Positions 8,883 to 17,524 are shown, counted from the first letter of the stretch. The stretch: 64,000 nucleotides of DNA from Microbacterium sp. LKL04 (GCF_900102005.1 NZ_LT627736.1:2604001-2668000); one strand, 5' to 3'. Numbers and translations: made by a program. The notes: generated from the letters alone by a model not told the origin.

Positions 8883-9092
8883 TCAGGCCTTCTCGAGCGA
8901 CGGCGACGGAGATTCGGACTCGTCGTCCTCGTCATCCTCGTCGGCGTACTGATCGGCCCACTTGTCCTCGTACTGCTCGTCACCGGGCGCGCCGAGCTCA
9001 CGCTCGAGCGCGTTGATGTTCAAGCTGTAGGTGTCGTACTTCAGCTCACGGGCGATCTTGGTGTTCTTCGCCTTTTGACGGCCACGCCCCAT
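8883..9092 (-). CDS. DUF3073 protein
   Basis: A 69-residue actinobacterial protein of the DUF3073 family: the start MGRGRQKAKNTKIARELKYD is diagnostic, followed by a short helix and an acidic tail (DEDDEDDESES). Function is unknown; the basic head and acidic tail suggest nucleic-acid or ribosome association, which is inference. The frame is open further upstream (to 9242), but the family consensus begins at this ATG, which is preceded by a GAGGGGG ribosome binding site, so the longer form is rejected. Confidence 0.85.
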   Translation of the reverse strand: MGRGRQKAKNTKIARELKYDTYSLNINALERELGAPGDEQYEDKWADQYADEDDEDDESESPSPSLEKA

Positions 9093-9240
9093 GCGTAACC
9101 CCCTCATTTCACGAGTGCGGGCTTGGTCCGGCAGCCCGACGCAGTCACAGTCCGGCAGAGGCCGGGAAGAGTAGCATTCAGGGTACCACGGAGCGTTCCC
9201 GCCGCCCTCGCGGGCGGGGATCCAGGAAAGGTGATCCGCC

Positions 9241-9801
9241 ATGCCCGACGCCGAGTCGCAGCCTATGGTCCGTCGTCCTCACCGTCCGGTGATCGCCGGG
9301 ATCGTGCCCGGTCAGTCGTCCCGTGTGCTCAGGGAAGCGGCGCAGTACGCCCGGATGCACGGTGCGGCGCTCCTTGTCGCTCATGTCGACGTGACGCGGT
9401 TCGTCTCCTACGAGGATCCCGACGGTTACGTGCACACCGCGCCGATCAACCTCGATGCGATCCCCAGCGAGGCGCTCGAGACGCAACTCCGCGACGAGGC
9501 GACGCGTGCGCTGGACGGAGTGGACATCGCCTGGCAGCTCGAGATGCTCGCGGGGGATCCCGCGCTCGCGATGAAGGATCTGGCCGAGCGCACCGACGCG
9601 CGGCTGATCGTCGTGGGAACCCGCAAGCGCGGCATCGGCGAATCGATCCGCGAGTTCTTCACCGGGTCCGTCGCCGCGCGCCTGGCCCACCGGCAGCCGC
9701 GACCGATCCTCGTCGTGCCCATCGGCGAACCGGCGCGCGACGACGAGGATCCGTGGCGTGAGAAGCAGAGTTGGCCCGAGGAGCTCTGGCCCGGCGGCTG
9801 A
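9241..9801 (+). CDS. Universal stress protein (UspA family), single domain
   Basis: A 186-residue cytoplasmic protein with one Usp domain. It starts with RPVIAGIVPGQSSRVLREAAQYAR, runs through a conserved core, and ends with the ATP-binding segment VVGTRKRGIGESIREFF followed by TGSVAARLAHRQPRPILVVP, so it is probably an ATP-binding type. About 20 extra C-terminal residues (DDEDPWREKQSWPEELWPGG) are Trp/Glu-rich. A GGAAAGGTGATC Shine-Dalgarno region precedes the ATG. Stress-condition role is assumed from the family. Its stop abuts the stop of the PadR gene. Confidence 0.88.
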   Translation: MPDAESQPMVRRPHRPVIAGIVPGQSSRVLREAAQYARMHGAALLVAHVDVTRFVSYEDPDGYVHTAPINLDAIPSEALETQLRDEATRALDGVDIAWQLEMLAGDPALAMKDLAERTDARLIVVGTRKRGIGESIREFFTGSVAARLAHRQPRPILVVPIGEPARDDEDPWREKQSWPEELWPGG

Positions 9802-10404
9802 TCAGCCCCGCGTTGCGCGTCGCACGGCCTCGGCCGCCTCGTCGAGCGCACCCTTGAGGTCGTCGATGACGGATGCCGCCAGGTCGCCGCCCCGCGCGAC
9901 GTGGCTCCGAAGGTCCGCACGGAGCTCGGCGCGGAACTCCGCCAGCAGCTCGTCGGCCCGCCGCACCTGCTCGCGAGCGGATGCGCGCGGGTCGGGCGTC
10001 GAGGACGGCGTCGGACGTGCGGAGGGCTGGGAGGCTGCGGCGAGGTCGGCCTGCAGGCTCCGCATCGCCTCGCGGACGCCCGCTCGCACTTCGTCGGCGA
10101 TGAGTCGGACGCTGTCGGCGAGCCCGGCCTCGATCCCGGCGAGGTCACCCGAGCGCGATGCCACTTCGGCACGACCGGCATCCGTGATCTCGTAGACGGT
10201 CTTGCGCCCGTCGACGGTCTTGGTGACGAGTCCTTCTTCTTCGAGCTTGGAGAGGCGCGGGTAGATGGTTCCCGCGCTCGGCGTGTAGGTGCCGCCGGTG
10301 CGGTCCGACAGTGCCTGCATGAGGTCGTAACCGTGGCGCGGCGCCCCGTCGAGGAGGCTCAGCAGGTAGATGCGCAGATCGCCGTGGGAGAAGACGGGGG
10401 GCAT
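9802..10404 (-). CDS. PadR-family transcriptional regulator
   Basis: A 200-residue repressor. The N-terminal winged helix (about 7-85) shows the family pattern DLRIYLLSLLDGAPRHGYDLMQAL, SAGTIYPRLSKLEEEGLV and GRKTVYEITDAGRAEV. The rest is a long Ala/Arg-rich helical region likely used for dimerisation. It starts one base after the stop of the DUF4097 gene, with its Shine-Dalgarno GAGAGGAG inside that gene, so the two form one operon. The inverted repeat at 11286-11324 upstream is the likely operator, making the operon self-regulated. Confidence 0.9.
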   Translation of the reverse strand: MPPVFSHGDLRIYLLSLLDGAPRHGYDLMQALSDRTGGTYTPSAGTIYPRLSKLEEEGLVTKTVDGRKTVYEITDAGRAEVASRSGDLAGIEAGLADSVRLIADEVRAGVREAMRSLQADLAAASQPSARPTPSSTPDPRASAREQVRRADELLAEFRAELRADLRSHVARGGDLAASVIDDLKGALDEAAEAVRRATRG

Positions 10405-10405
10405 G

Positions 10406-11257
10406 TCAGATCTCCTCTCGGATCGGAGCCTCGTCGGCGATGGCCGCGCTGGTGCGCCGGATGACGGTGACGTCGCCCGAGACGGTGTTGGCGCGGACCT
10501 CGGCGAACGAGCCGCTGAGCTCGCCGACCGTGCCGGAGTAGTTCGAGCCGATCCCGCTCTGCGAGCGGTCGATCCCGTCGACGTTGAGCTTTCCGCTCAC
10601 GGTGCGGAGGGTGTACTTCGCGGCCACCGATTCGTCGAGGCGCAGTGTGGCCGCGCCGCTGACGGTGTTGAACGACACGTTCTGCGTCGGCCCGCTCGAG
10701 TCGATGAGGACGGCGCCGCTGACCGTGTCGGCGAAGGCGGTTCGGATCGTGCCCGCGGCGGTGATGGCCCCCGACACGGCGTTGGCGTTCAGGGTGCCGG
10801 TGAGTCCGCGCATCTGCACATCGCCCGAGACGGAGTTCGCCGTCACGTCGCCCGTGAGCCCGTCGACGATGATGTCGCCCGAGACGGTGTTGAGCTTCGC
10901 GTCGGTCGTGAGGCCTGCGACGAGCGCGCTTGCACTGACCACGCCGAGGGTGAGGGCGATGTCACGCGGAACGGCGATGCTGATCTCGGCCTGCGGGCCT
11001 CCGCTCCCGAAGTTGCGGAAGGAGGTCAGGAAGTTGTCCCATCGGAGCTGCGCATGGTCGATCTCGATCGCCCCGTTCTGCGCCTCGATGCGCAGTTCCT
11101 TCTGCGTGACCGAGTGCACTTCGATGCGGACGCCGGGCTCGTCGTGGGCGACGACGTCGATCTGTCCGCCGACGAGTCCCACTTTGAGTCGACGGATGCC
11201 GTCGAGGTCGATGACGCGGGTCTCCCCGGGCTGCACGAGCCACTTTTCGAGAGTCAT
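10406..11257 (-). CDS. DUF4097 beta-strand-repeat protein
   Basis: A 283-residue protein dominated by repeating units of the form NTVSGDV, NSVSGDVQMRGL, NAVSGAITAAG, DTVSGAVLIDS, NTVSGAATLRL. This is the right-handed beta-solenoid pattern of DUF4097/'putative adhesin' proteins. No signal peptide or membrane helix is seen, so it is probably cytoplasmic or peripheral. The ATG at 11257 is chosen over upstream starts because a CAGGAGAC ribosome binding site precedes it and the homologous region begins MTLEKWLVQPGETR. It is transcribed with padR. Function unknown; pairing with PadR is common in actinobacteria and suggests envelope-stress sensing (inference). Confidence 0.85.
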   Translation of the reverse strand: MTLEKWLVQPGETRVIDLDGIRRLKVGLVGGQIDVVAHDEPGVRIEVHSVTQKELRIEAQNGAIEIDHAQLRWDNFLTSFRNFGSGGPQAEISIAVPRDIALTLGVVSASALVAGLTTDAKLNTVSGDIIVDGLTGDVTANSVSGDVQMRGLTGTLNANAVSGAITAAGTIRTAFADTVSGAVLIDSSGPTQNVSFNTVSGAATLRLDESVAAKYTLRTVSGKLNVDGIDRSQSGIGSNYSGTVGELSGSFAEVRANTVSGDVTVIRRTSAAIADEAPIREEI

Positions 11258-11285
11258 TCTGTCTCCTGCGGGTGAGCGCGAGTCA

Positions 11286-11324
11286 AGATATATCGCGTTG
11301 GACAGAAGATAACACGATATATCT
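11286..11324. promoter_or_regulatory. Inverted repeat, probable PadR operator
   Basis: Perfect 10-bp arms AGATATATCG (11286-11295) and CGATATATCT (11315-11324) are separated by 19 bp. The site lies 29 bases upstream of the DUF4097-padR operon in a strikingly AT-rich patch for this genome. A 10-19-10 layout suits a winged-helix dimer such as PadR. Binding is inferred, not shown. Confidence 0.7.
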
Positions 11325-11354
11325 CGAGTGTCGAGAACGGATGCCGGGAATGAT

Positions 11355-11388
11355 GAGGCCCCCTCGACCGTGAACGGGAGGGGGCCTC
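11355..11388. terminator. Strong hairpin between two minus-strand transcripts
   Basis: Perfect 11-bp arms GAGGCCCCCTC and GAGGGGGCCTC enclose a 12-base loop. There is no clear T-run on either side, as is usual for high-GC actinobacteria. It lies downstream of the 52-residue membrane peptide gene and upstream of the PadR operator, so it most likely ends the former transcript. Confidence 0.65.
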
Positions 11389-11442
11389 GTTGCGCTCTGG
11401 GGGAGAGCGCCGCTGACACGCCTGGGGGAGCGCGTCAGACGA

Positions 11443-11601
11443 TCATGTGTTCTTGCGCAGTACTCGCAGCAAGAAGGCGATCAGGGCGATGACACCGACG
11501 ATGATGGCGACCCACAGCAGGAACTGGAGGCCTTCCGTGATGCCACCCACGATCGCCAGCACGATGGCGATCACGATGATGATGATGAGTGCGAGGTTCA
11601 T
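11443..11601 (-). CDS. 52-residue hydrophobic membrane peptide
   Basis: Two membrane helices: NLALIIIIVIAIVLAIVGG (about 2-20) and LLWVAIIVGVIALIAFLL (about 29-46), separated by a short loop GITEGLQF and ended by a basic tail RVLRKNT. The codon use is GC-biased at third positions, and a GGGAG-type ribosome binding site lies just before the ATG. A strong hairpin follows 54 bases downstream. No family is recognised with confidence. It may be a membrane stress peptide, given its neighbours (DUF4097/PadR and the Rho-N protein), but this is speculation. Confidence 0.6.
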   Translation of the reverse strand: MNLALIIIIVIAIVLAIVGGITEGLQFLLWVAIIVGVIALIAFLLRVLRKNT

Positions 11602-11702
11602 TGGAGGCTCCCTCTGATTGTCTCCGTTGTCCGCCGGGGCGGGGGTGACGCGGGTGTGCGTCCAGACATTGCTATCAGCGTTCTCTCAGGTGACGACAGG
11701 CC

Positions 11703-11731
11703 TTGACAGGTCGGCCATGCGGTGACATAAC
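11703..11731 (+). promoter_or_regulatory. Promoter with consensus -35 for the Rho-N/topoisomerase operon
   Basis: TTGACA (11703-11708), 17-bp spacer, CATAAC (11726-11731). The perfect -35 is unusual in this window, where most promoters show only a -10. It would start transcription near 11738, giving a leader of about 48 bases before the ATG at 11786. Confidence 0.55.
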
Positions 11732-11785
11732 GTGGCCGCACGCGGGCGATCCTTGCCCGTGATCGACACGTGAGGCGGATGCACC

Positions 11786-12055
11786 ATGCCGGCAGGACGC
11801 GGCTCGAACAGCCTGAAAGACCCCGAACTGTACGAGGAGCTCCGCGCCGACGGGGCGTCGAAGGAGAAGGCCGCGCGCATCTCCAACGCTGCCGCCCGCG
11901 ACGGTCGGAAGGCGGTCGGCAAGCGCGGCGGTCAGGCCGGCGACTACGAGGACTGGACGGTGGCCGACCTCCGCTCGAGGGCGAAGGAGCTCGGGCTCAG
12001 CGGGTACTCGCACGCTCGAAAGGCGGAGCTCATCGACATGCTCCGATCGCACTGA
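11786..12055 (+). CDS. Small protein with Rho N-terminal-like (SAP) domain
   Basis: An 89-residue protein. The first half (SNSLKDPELYEELRADGASKEKAARISNAAARDGRKAVGKRG) is the stress-type DUF7218-like segment. The second half (WTVADLRSRAKELGLSGYSHARKAELIDMLR, about 57-87) is a Rho-N/SAP-type nucleic-acid-binding helix-turn-helix-like fold. It probably binds DNA or RNA. One base separates it from the topoisomerase IB start, so the two are translated from one mRNA and may act together on DNA topology. Confidence 0.82.
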   Translation: MPAGRGSNSLKDPELYEELRADGASKEKAARISNAAARDGRKAVGKRGGQAGDYEDWTVADLRSRAKELGLSGYSHARKAELIDMLRSH

Positions 12056-12056
12056 C

Positions 12057-13019
12057 GTGCCACGACTCAAGCGCGTACGGCCGGGTGTCGACCTCGGATA
12101 CCGGCGGATGCGTTCCGGCACCGGCTTCCGCTATGTGGATGCCGACGGTTCTCCGCTCCCGAAGGCGGAGGCCGACCGCGTGCGCGCCCTCGTGCTGCCG
12201 CCGGCATGGCAGGACGTGTGGATCTGCGCCGACGCGAACGGCCATGTCCAAGCGACCGGCGTCGATGAGGCGGGGCGGGTGCAGTACCGGTACCACCCGC
12301 AGTGGACCGCCGGCCGCGACAAAGGCAAGTACGCCCGAGCGCTGCAGCTCGCCGAGGCTCTGCCGCGCGCCCGCGGACGGGTCACCACATCGCTCCGCCG
12401 GGACGACATCGACCAGGAGCGCGTCCTCGCCGCAGCCTTCCGTCTCCTCGACCTCGCCGCCCCGCGCGTGGGCGCTGAGCGGTACCTCGTCAAGCACGGC
12501 AGCCGCGGGCTCACGACGCTGCTCCGTCGCGACGCGGTGGTCGACGGCACCGTCGTCGCGCTGCGGTTCCCCGGCAAGAGCGGTCAGCGGCAGGAGATGG
12601 AAGTCGACGACGTGGACCTCGCTGCGGCGGTCGAGCTGCTCGTCGGAGGGCGTCCCAGTTCGCCCCTCCTGGCGTACCTGCGCGGGCGTCGGCGCGTCGC
12701 ACTGAGCGCCCGGGACGTGAATCTCTACGTCCGGTCGATGACCGGCGGAAGCTTCACGGCCAAGGACTTCCGCACTCTCCGCGGCACCATCACCGCAGCG
12801 GAAGCGCTCGCTCAGATCGGCCCGGCGACGAAGAAGAGCGACCTCAAACGGGCCGAGGTGCTCGCCGTGAGGGTCACTGCCGAAGCTCTCGGCAACACCC
12901 CCACGGTCGCGAGGAGTTCGTACATCGACCCGAGGGTCTTCGACCGGTATCGGCGAGGCCTGATCCTCGACACCACGGTCTCGCCCGAATCCGCCATCCG
13001 AACGCTCATCCTCGCCTGA
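12057..13019 (+). CDS. DNA topoisomerase IB (poxvirus-like)
   Basis: Relaxes positive and negative supercoils by nicking one strand through a 3'-phosphotyrosine. It has 320 residues, the size of bacterial/poxviral TopIB. The N-terminal DNA-clamp is followed by the catalytic domain: KYARALQLAEALPRARGRV, the Arg-rich ERYLVKHGSRGLTTL, TAKDFRTLRGT, and the probable nucleophile Tyr in RSSYIDPRVFDRYRRG (about residue 288). The GTG start overlaps no other gene and follows the Rho-N stop by one base. Bacterial TopIB genes are sporadic, so it is likely an old acquisition, though base composition matches the neighbours. Confidence 0.92.
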   Translation: MPRLKRVRPGVDLGYRRMRSGTGFRYVDADGSPLPKAEADRVRALVLPPAWQDVWICADANGHVQATGVDEAGRVQYRYHPQWTAGRDKGKYARALQLAEALPRARGRVTTSLRRDDIDQERVLAAAFRLLDLAAPRVGAERYLVKHGSRGLTTLLRRDAVVDGTVVALRFPGKSGQRQEMEVDDVDLAAAVELLVGGRPSSPLLAYLRGRRRVALSARDVNLYVRSMTGGSFTAKDFRTLRGTITAAEALAQIGPATKKSDLKRAEVLAVRVTAEALGNTPTVARSSYIDPRVFDRYRRGLILDTTVSPESAIRTLILA

Positions 13020-13107
13020 CGACGGTTCCCAGCCTCGGGGGCTGACACGCGTGAAATACTGGCGCGCGTCCCCGCACCGCCCCCTGCATCGTGGAAACAG
13101 GCCCCCG

Positions 13108-16100
13108 TTGTCTCACCTCGCCGTCCTGAGCCTCAAGAACCGTGCGCTCATCGCCCTCATCACGATCGTCGCCGCGATCTTCGGAGGCCTCGCACTCACG
13201 AGCCTCAAGCAGGAGCTGATCCCGCCGATCCAGCTGCCGCAGCTGTCGATTCTGACGACCTACCCGGGCGCCTCTCCCGACGTCGTGAACAACGACGTGT
13301 CGACCCCGATCGAACAGGCCATCCAGGCCGTCCCCGACCTCGAGTCCACGACGTCGACGAGCACGACGAACGCGTCGATCGTCCAGGCATCCTTCGCCTA
13401 CGGCACCGACCTCGCGACGGCGGAGCAGAAGATCCTCCAGGCGATCAACCGCCTCGACTCGCTGCCCGACGACCTCGACACCAACGTTCTCGCCTTCTCG
13501 ACCGACGACCTGCCGGTCATCTCGATCGCCGTGACCGGCTACAGCGACGAGACCGCCGTGCAGGACCGACTCGAGAACGCCGTGATCCCCGATATCGAGG
13601 ATCTCAACGGCGTCGCCGCGGCGCAGATCGTCGGTGGTCGCACCTCGCGCGTCACGATCACCCCCGATCAGGAGAAGCTCGCAGAGGCCGGCTACACCCA
13701 GACGGCGATCACCGACGCCCTCGACCAGAACGGCACGCTCTTCCCCGGCGGCACCGTCTCGGAGGGCGACCAGACCCTCACGGTGCAGACGGGCACGAAG
13801 CTCGACTCCGTCGACGGCATCTCGGATCTCCCGCTCGTCCCGACCGACGCCGACCAGATCGCAGCGGGAGATGTCACGATCGGCGACGTCGCGAAGGTCG
13901 TCCTCGACACAGACCCCGTGACGTCGATCTCGCGCGTCGACGGCAAGCCGGCGCTCACCGTGTCAATCACGAAGCTTCCCGCAGCCAACACCGTCGACGT
14001 CTCGCACCTCGTCCGCGACTCGCTGTCCACGATCAAGGACGACCTCGGCAACGGCGCGACCGTCACGGTGGTCTTCGACCAGGCGCCGTACATTGAGCAG
14101 TCGATCGAGGCGCTCGCCCAGGAGGGACTGCTCGGCCTCGCGTTCGCCGTCGTCGTGATCCTGATCTTCCTGCTGTCGGTGCGCTCGACGCTCGTCACCG
14201 CCATCTCGATCCCGACGAGCGTGCTCATCACGTTCATCGGCATCCAGGCGTTCGGCTACTCGCTCAACATCCTGACGCTCGGCGCGCTGACGATCGCGAT
14301 CGGACGCGTCGTCGACGACTCCATCGTCGTCATCGAGAACATCAAGCGGCACTACGTCGGCGACGCCGACAAGCTGGCCTCGATCCGCCTGGCGGTCCGC
14401 GAGGTGGCGTCGGCGATCACGGCATCCACCCTCACGACCGTCGCCGTCTTCCTCCCCATCGCCTTCGTCGGCGACCTCACGGGCGAGCTGTTCCGTCCGT
14501 TCGCACTGACCGTCACGATCGCGATGCTCGCCTCGCTCTTCGTCGCGCTGACGATCGTGCCCGTGCTGGCGTACTGGTTCCTGCGGCCGGGCAAGCCGGT
14601 TCTGGATGCCGCGGGCCGGGCCATCGACCCCGAAGACCCCGCCGCCCCGCCGACCCGCCTGCAGAAGTCGTACCTCCCTGTGCTCCGCTGGACGCTTCGG
14701 CACTCGGTCGTCACGATCCTCCTCGCCGTCCTCGTGCTGGGGGGGACGATCCTGGCGGTGCCGCTCATGAAGGTCAACTTCCTGGGCGACTCGGGTCAGA
14801 ACACCTTCACCGTCCGCCAGGACATCGGCGCGACCGCGAGCCTCGACGCGCAGGATGCCGCGGCGAAGCGCGTCGAAGAGGTCCTCCTCGACGTGGACGG
14901 CGTCGACACCGTGCAGACCTCGATCGGCTCCACCGGTTCCGCGCTCCGCGACGCCTTCTCGGGCGGCGGAACGGGCATCACCTACTCGATCACGACCGAC
15001 CCCGACGCCGACCAGGAGCAGATCCGCACCGACGTGCAGAAGGCCGTCGCCGACGTGGAGGATGCCGGTGAGATCACCGTCGCGGCCGCCCAGGGCGGGT
15101 TCGGCTCGACCGACGTCGAGGTCGACATCACGGCGCCCGATGCCGGTGTTCTCCGCGACGCCACCGACAAGGTCGTCGCGGCCTTGAAGGACGCCGACGG
15201 CGTCGACCAGGTCGACTCGAACCTGTCGGCATCCCTCCCCTTCGTCTCGGTCGCCGTCGACCGCGACAAGGCGGCGGAGCTCGGCCTGTCGGAGGTCGCG
15301 GTCGGCGGGCTCGTCGCGAACACGATGCAGCCGCGCCAGATCGGCACCGTCGAGATCGACGACTCGACCCTGACCGTCTACCTCAAGGCCGCCGAGATCC
15401 CCGACACCATCGAGGAGCTCCGCGGACTCGAGATCGCGAGCGCCTCGGGACTCATCCGCCTCGACGAGGTCGCGACGGTCGAGCAGTCCGAGGGGCCCTC
15501 GTCCATCACGAGTGAGCGCGGCCAGCGGACGGCGACCGTCACCGTCACCCCTGCGAGCGACGACCTGAACGCGGCGGGCGCCGCCGTGACCGCGGCGCTC
15601 GCGGGCGCCGACCTCCCGCAGGGAGCGGACGCGGAGGTCGGCGGCGTCGTGACGCAGCAGCAGGATGCCTTCGCGCAGCTGGGTCTCGCCATCCTCGCCG
15701 CCATCCTGATCGTCTACATCGTGATGGTCGCGACCTTCAAGTCGCTGCGTCAGCCGATCCTGCTGCTGATTTCGGTTCCCTTCGCGGCGACCGGTGCGAT
15801 CCTGCTGCAGATCGCCTCGGGTGTGCCCCTGGGTGTCGCGTCGCTCATCGGCGTGCTGATGCTCGTCGGCATCGTCGTGACGAACGCGATCGTCCTCATC
15901 GACCTCGTCAACCAGTACCGCGAGAAGGGTCTGTCGACCCCCGAGGCGGTGCTCGCCGGTGGCGCTCGCCGTCTGCGACCCATCCTCATGACGGCTCTGG
16001 CGACGATCTTCGCGCTCACGCCGATGGCGCTCGGCATCACCGGACACGGCGGGTTCATCTCGCAGCCGCTCGCGATCGTCGTCATCGGCGGCCTCGTGTC

Positions 16101-16413
16101 GTCGACGATCCTGACGCTGCTGGTCCTTCCCGCCCTCTACAACCTCGTCGAGGGTGCTAAGGAGCGTCGTGCCGCCAGGCGCGGCGACGTCGTCCCGGCT
16201 GTCGCCGGTGCGTCGGCGGGAAGCCAGGCTCCGCTGACGCGGCGCGCGCGGCGGGATGCGGCATCCGTCGCCGTCACGGGTGCTGCGGCCGTCGACACGG
16301 CGCTCGTCATCGAGGAGGCTCCGGACATCGAGATCCCGATGGACGAGCCGGCCGCCGTCGAGGAGCCTGACGTCGAAGAGCCGGGCGCGGACGAGCCGCG
16401 GCGCGAGGAGTGA
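13108..16413 (+). CDS. RND-family efflux permease (AcrB/HAE1-like)
   Basis: Large proton-driven exporter of about 1,101 residues with the AcrB layout: first helix SLKNRALIALITIVAAIFGGL, an extracytoplasmic loop (PGASPDVVNNDVSTPIEQA), helices 2-6 with the proton-relay motif AIGRVVDDSIVVIENIKRHY, a second loop, and helices 7-12 (FKSLRQPILLLISVPFAATGAIL; GVLMLVGIVVTNAIVLIDLVNQYREKG). An Ala/Glu-rich acidic tail follows. No adaptor protein is encoded next to it. I choose the TTG at 13108, which begins the conserved region and follows GGAAAC; a GTG at 13051 would add 19 poorly conserved residues. Substrate unknown. Confidence 0.88.
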   Translation: MSHLAVLSLKNRALIALITIVAAIFGGLALTSLKQELIPPIQLPQLSILTTYPGASPDVVNNDVSTPIEQAIQAVPDLESTTSTSTTNASIVQASFAYGTDLATAEQKILQAINRLDSLPDDLDTNVLAFSTDDLPVISIAVTGYSDETAVQDRLENAVIPDIEDLNGVAAAQIVGGRTSRVTITPDQEKLAEAGYTQTAITDALDQNGTLFPGGTVSEGDQTLTVQTGTKLDSVDGISDLPLVPTDADQIAAGDVTIGDVAKVVLDTDPVTSISRVDGKPALTVSITKLPAANTVDVSHLVRDSLSTIKDDLGNGATVTVVFDQAPYIEQSIEALAQEGLLGLAFAVVVILIFLLSVRSTLVTAISIPTSVLITFIGIQAFGYSLNILTLGALTIAIGRVVDDSIVVIENIKRHYVGDADKLASIRLAVREVASAITASTLTTVAVFLPIAFVGDLTGELFRPFALTVTIAMLASLFVALTIVPVLAYWFLRPGKPVLDAAGRAIDPEDPAAPPTRLQKSYLPVLRWTLRHSVVTILLAVLVLGGTILAVPLMKVNFLGDSGQNTFTVRQDIGATASLDAQDAAAKRVEEVLLDVDGVDTVQTSIGSTGSALRDAFSGGGTGITYSITTDPDADQEQIRTDVQKAVADVEDAGEITVAAAQGGFGSTDVEVDITAPDAGVLRDATDKVVAALKDADGVDQVDSNLSASLPFVSVAVDRDKAAELGLSEVAVGGLVANTMQPRQIGTVEIDDSTLTVYLKAAEIPDTIEELRGLEIASASGLIRLDEVATVEQSEGPSSITSERGQRTATVTVTPASDDLNAAGAAVTAALAGADLPQGADAEVGGVVTQQQDAFAQLGLAILAAILIVYIVMVATFKSLRQPILLLISVPFAATGAILLQIASGVPLGVASLIGVLMLVGIVVTNAIVLIDLVNQYREKGLSTPEAVLAGGARRLRPILMTALATIFALTPMALGITGHGGFISQPLAIVVIGGLVSSTILTLLVLPALYNLVEGAKERRAARRGDVVPAVAGASAGSQAPLTRRARRDAASVAVTGAAAVDTALVIEEAPDIEIPMDEPAAVEEPDVEEPGADEPRREE

Positions 16414-16416
16414 GGG

Positions 16417-17325
16417 TCAGTCGGCCTCGGTGAGGTCGACGCCCCACTCGAGCGTCCATGTCTCGCCGGGCGCGAGTCGGCGCAGGCTCCGCCCGGAGTT
16501 GAACGCGTCGGCGGGCGCCGTCATCGGCTCGATCGCGACCGCGACGTCGTGCCCGGGGAATCGATCGGTCGTGAACACCTGCACGTACTCGAAGCCCTCG
16601 CCGGCCCACACCGTCAGGCGCCGGGAGTCGGGTGCGACGAGGTGAGCCTCGATGCGACCGTCACGGCGGGAGAGCCCGGCGAACGCGACGTCGAGCGACA
16701 GGTCACCGACGCGTCGCGGTGAGCTCAGGTCGTGCGCCTCGTCGACCAGCTCCTCGGCGATGGGGATGTTCTGCTCGTCGAGGCGGAACCACGTCCGCGC
16801 CTCGAGCTGCAGCGACAGGTCGGCCGTGTCGACGTCGGAGATGCGGAAGTAGGGATGGGTTCCGACCGCGACGGGCGCGTCGCCGGCTCCGACATTCGTG
16901 ATCGCGTGGGTGACGCGCAGTCCGCGCTCCTCGAGCGCGTAGGTCACCCGGTTGTCGAGGTGGTACGGGTACCCCGACTGCGGGAACACGTCCGCGCGCA
17001 GGGTGAGGGCGGCATCCGTCTGCTCCTCCGCCCGGTACGGCGCGAACCGCAGCAGCCCGTGCGACGCGTTGCCGAACTTCGGCTCGGTGATCGCGAGCTG
17101 GCGGAGCTCGCCGTCGTCCTCCCAGCGGCCGTCGCGGATGCGGTTCGGCCACGGCACCAGGACGATCCCGGATGCCGCGGGTGTCGGCACGTCGTCGGGG
17201 TAGTCGGGGACGAGGTCGACCTCCCCGACGCGCAGCGCGCGGAGCGCGGCGCCCACCTCGGTGATCTCGGCGGAGACGCCAGCGGTGTGGAGGGTGAAGC
17301 GGGTTCCGGTGGGGTCGGCGGCCAT
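16417..17325 (-). CDS. Aldose 1-epimerase family protein
   Basis: A 302-residue galactose-mutarotase-like beta-sandwich enzyme that interconverts alpha and beta anomers of sugars or sugar phosphates. It shows GIVLVPWPNRIRDGRW (substrate Arg region), FGNASHGLLR with the catalytic-type His, VGTHPYF with the second His, and the late Glu segment AIEPMTAPADAFN. The ATG at 17325 is supported by TACGCT ending six bases upstream (leaderless). It is convergent with the RND gene, with stops only three bases apart. The true sugar is unknown. Confidence 0.9.
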   Translation of the reverse strand: MAADPTGTRFTLHTAGVSAEITEVGAALRALRVGEVDLVPDYPDDVPTPAASGIVLVPWPNRIRDGRWEDDGELRQLAITEPKFGNASHGLLRFAPYRAEEQTDAALTLRADVFPQSGYPYHLDNRVTYALEERGLRVTHAITNVGAGDAPVAVGTHPYFRISDVDTADLSLQLEARTWFRLDEQNIPIAEELVDEAHDLSSPRRVGDLSLDVAFAGLSRRDGRIEAHLVAPDSRRLTVWAGEGFEYVQVFTTDRFPGHDVAVAIEPMTAPADAFNSGRSLRRLAPGETWTLEWGVDLTEAD

Positions 17326-17437
17326 GCGGCCAGCGTATCCGCGCGGCCGCTTCACAGGTGAGGCGGGTATCGTGGAGCAGTCGGCGGAGGACACCGCGCT
17401 GTGCGCGGGCATCCTGTGTAGTCCTCGGGGCCGATCT

Positions 17438-17524
17438 CGAAACCCGATCCGCGGTTTCGGAACCAGTAACTGGAATGGCCCCCGGCCGACGGAAGTCCGG
17501 GTCTCACCGTGCGCGCGCGCACGG
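17438..17524 (+). other. Structured leader of the DEAD-box helicase mRNA
   Basis: About 180 bases separate the previous gene from this ATG, far more than is usual here. The leader holds CGAAACC (17438-17444) pairing with GGTTTCG (17453-17459), a small palindrome CCAGTAACTGG (17463-17473), and a perfect 18-bp palindrome CCGTGCGCGCGCGCACGG (17507-17524). Helicase leaders often take part in temperature or autoregulation; here this is inference from structure only. Confidence 0.5.

Noticed and set aside
9093..9242. Upstream extension of the DUF3073 gene
   Set aside because: The family begins at MGRGRQK, a good ribosome binding site lies there, and the extension is Cys/Pro-rich and not conserved in type.
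10406..11419. 54-residue longer start for the DUF4097 protein
   Set aside because: It would run through the PadR operator and the hairpin; a ribosome binding site supports the start at 11257.
13963..16047. Minus-strand frame of 694 codons over the RND gene
   Set aside because: Shadow with Arg/Asp/Gly-rich low-complexity product; the RND protein on the plus strand is complete and conserved.
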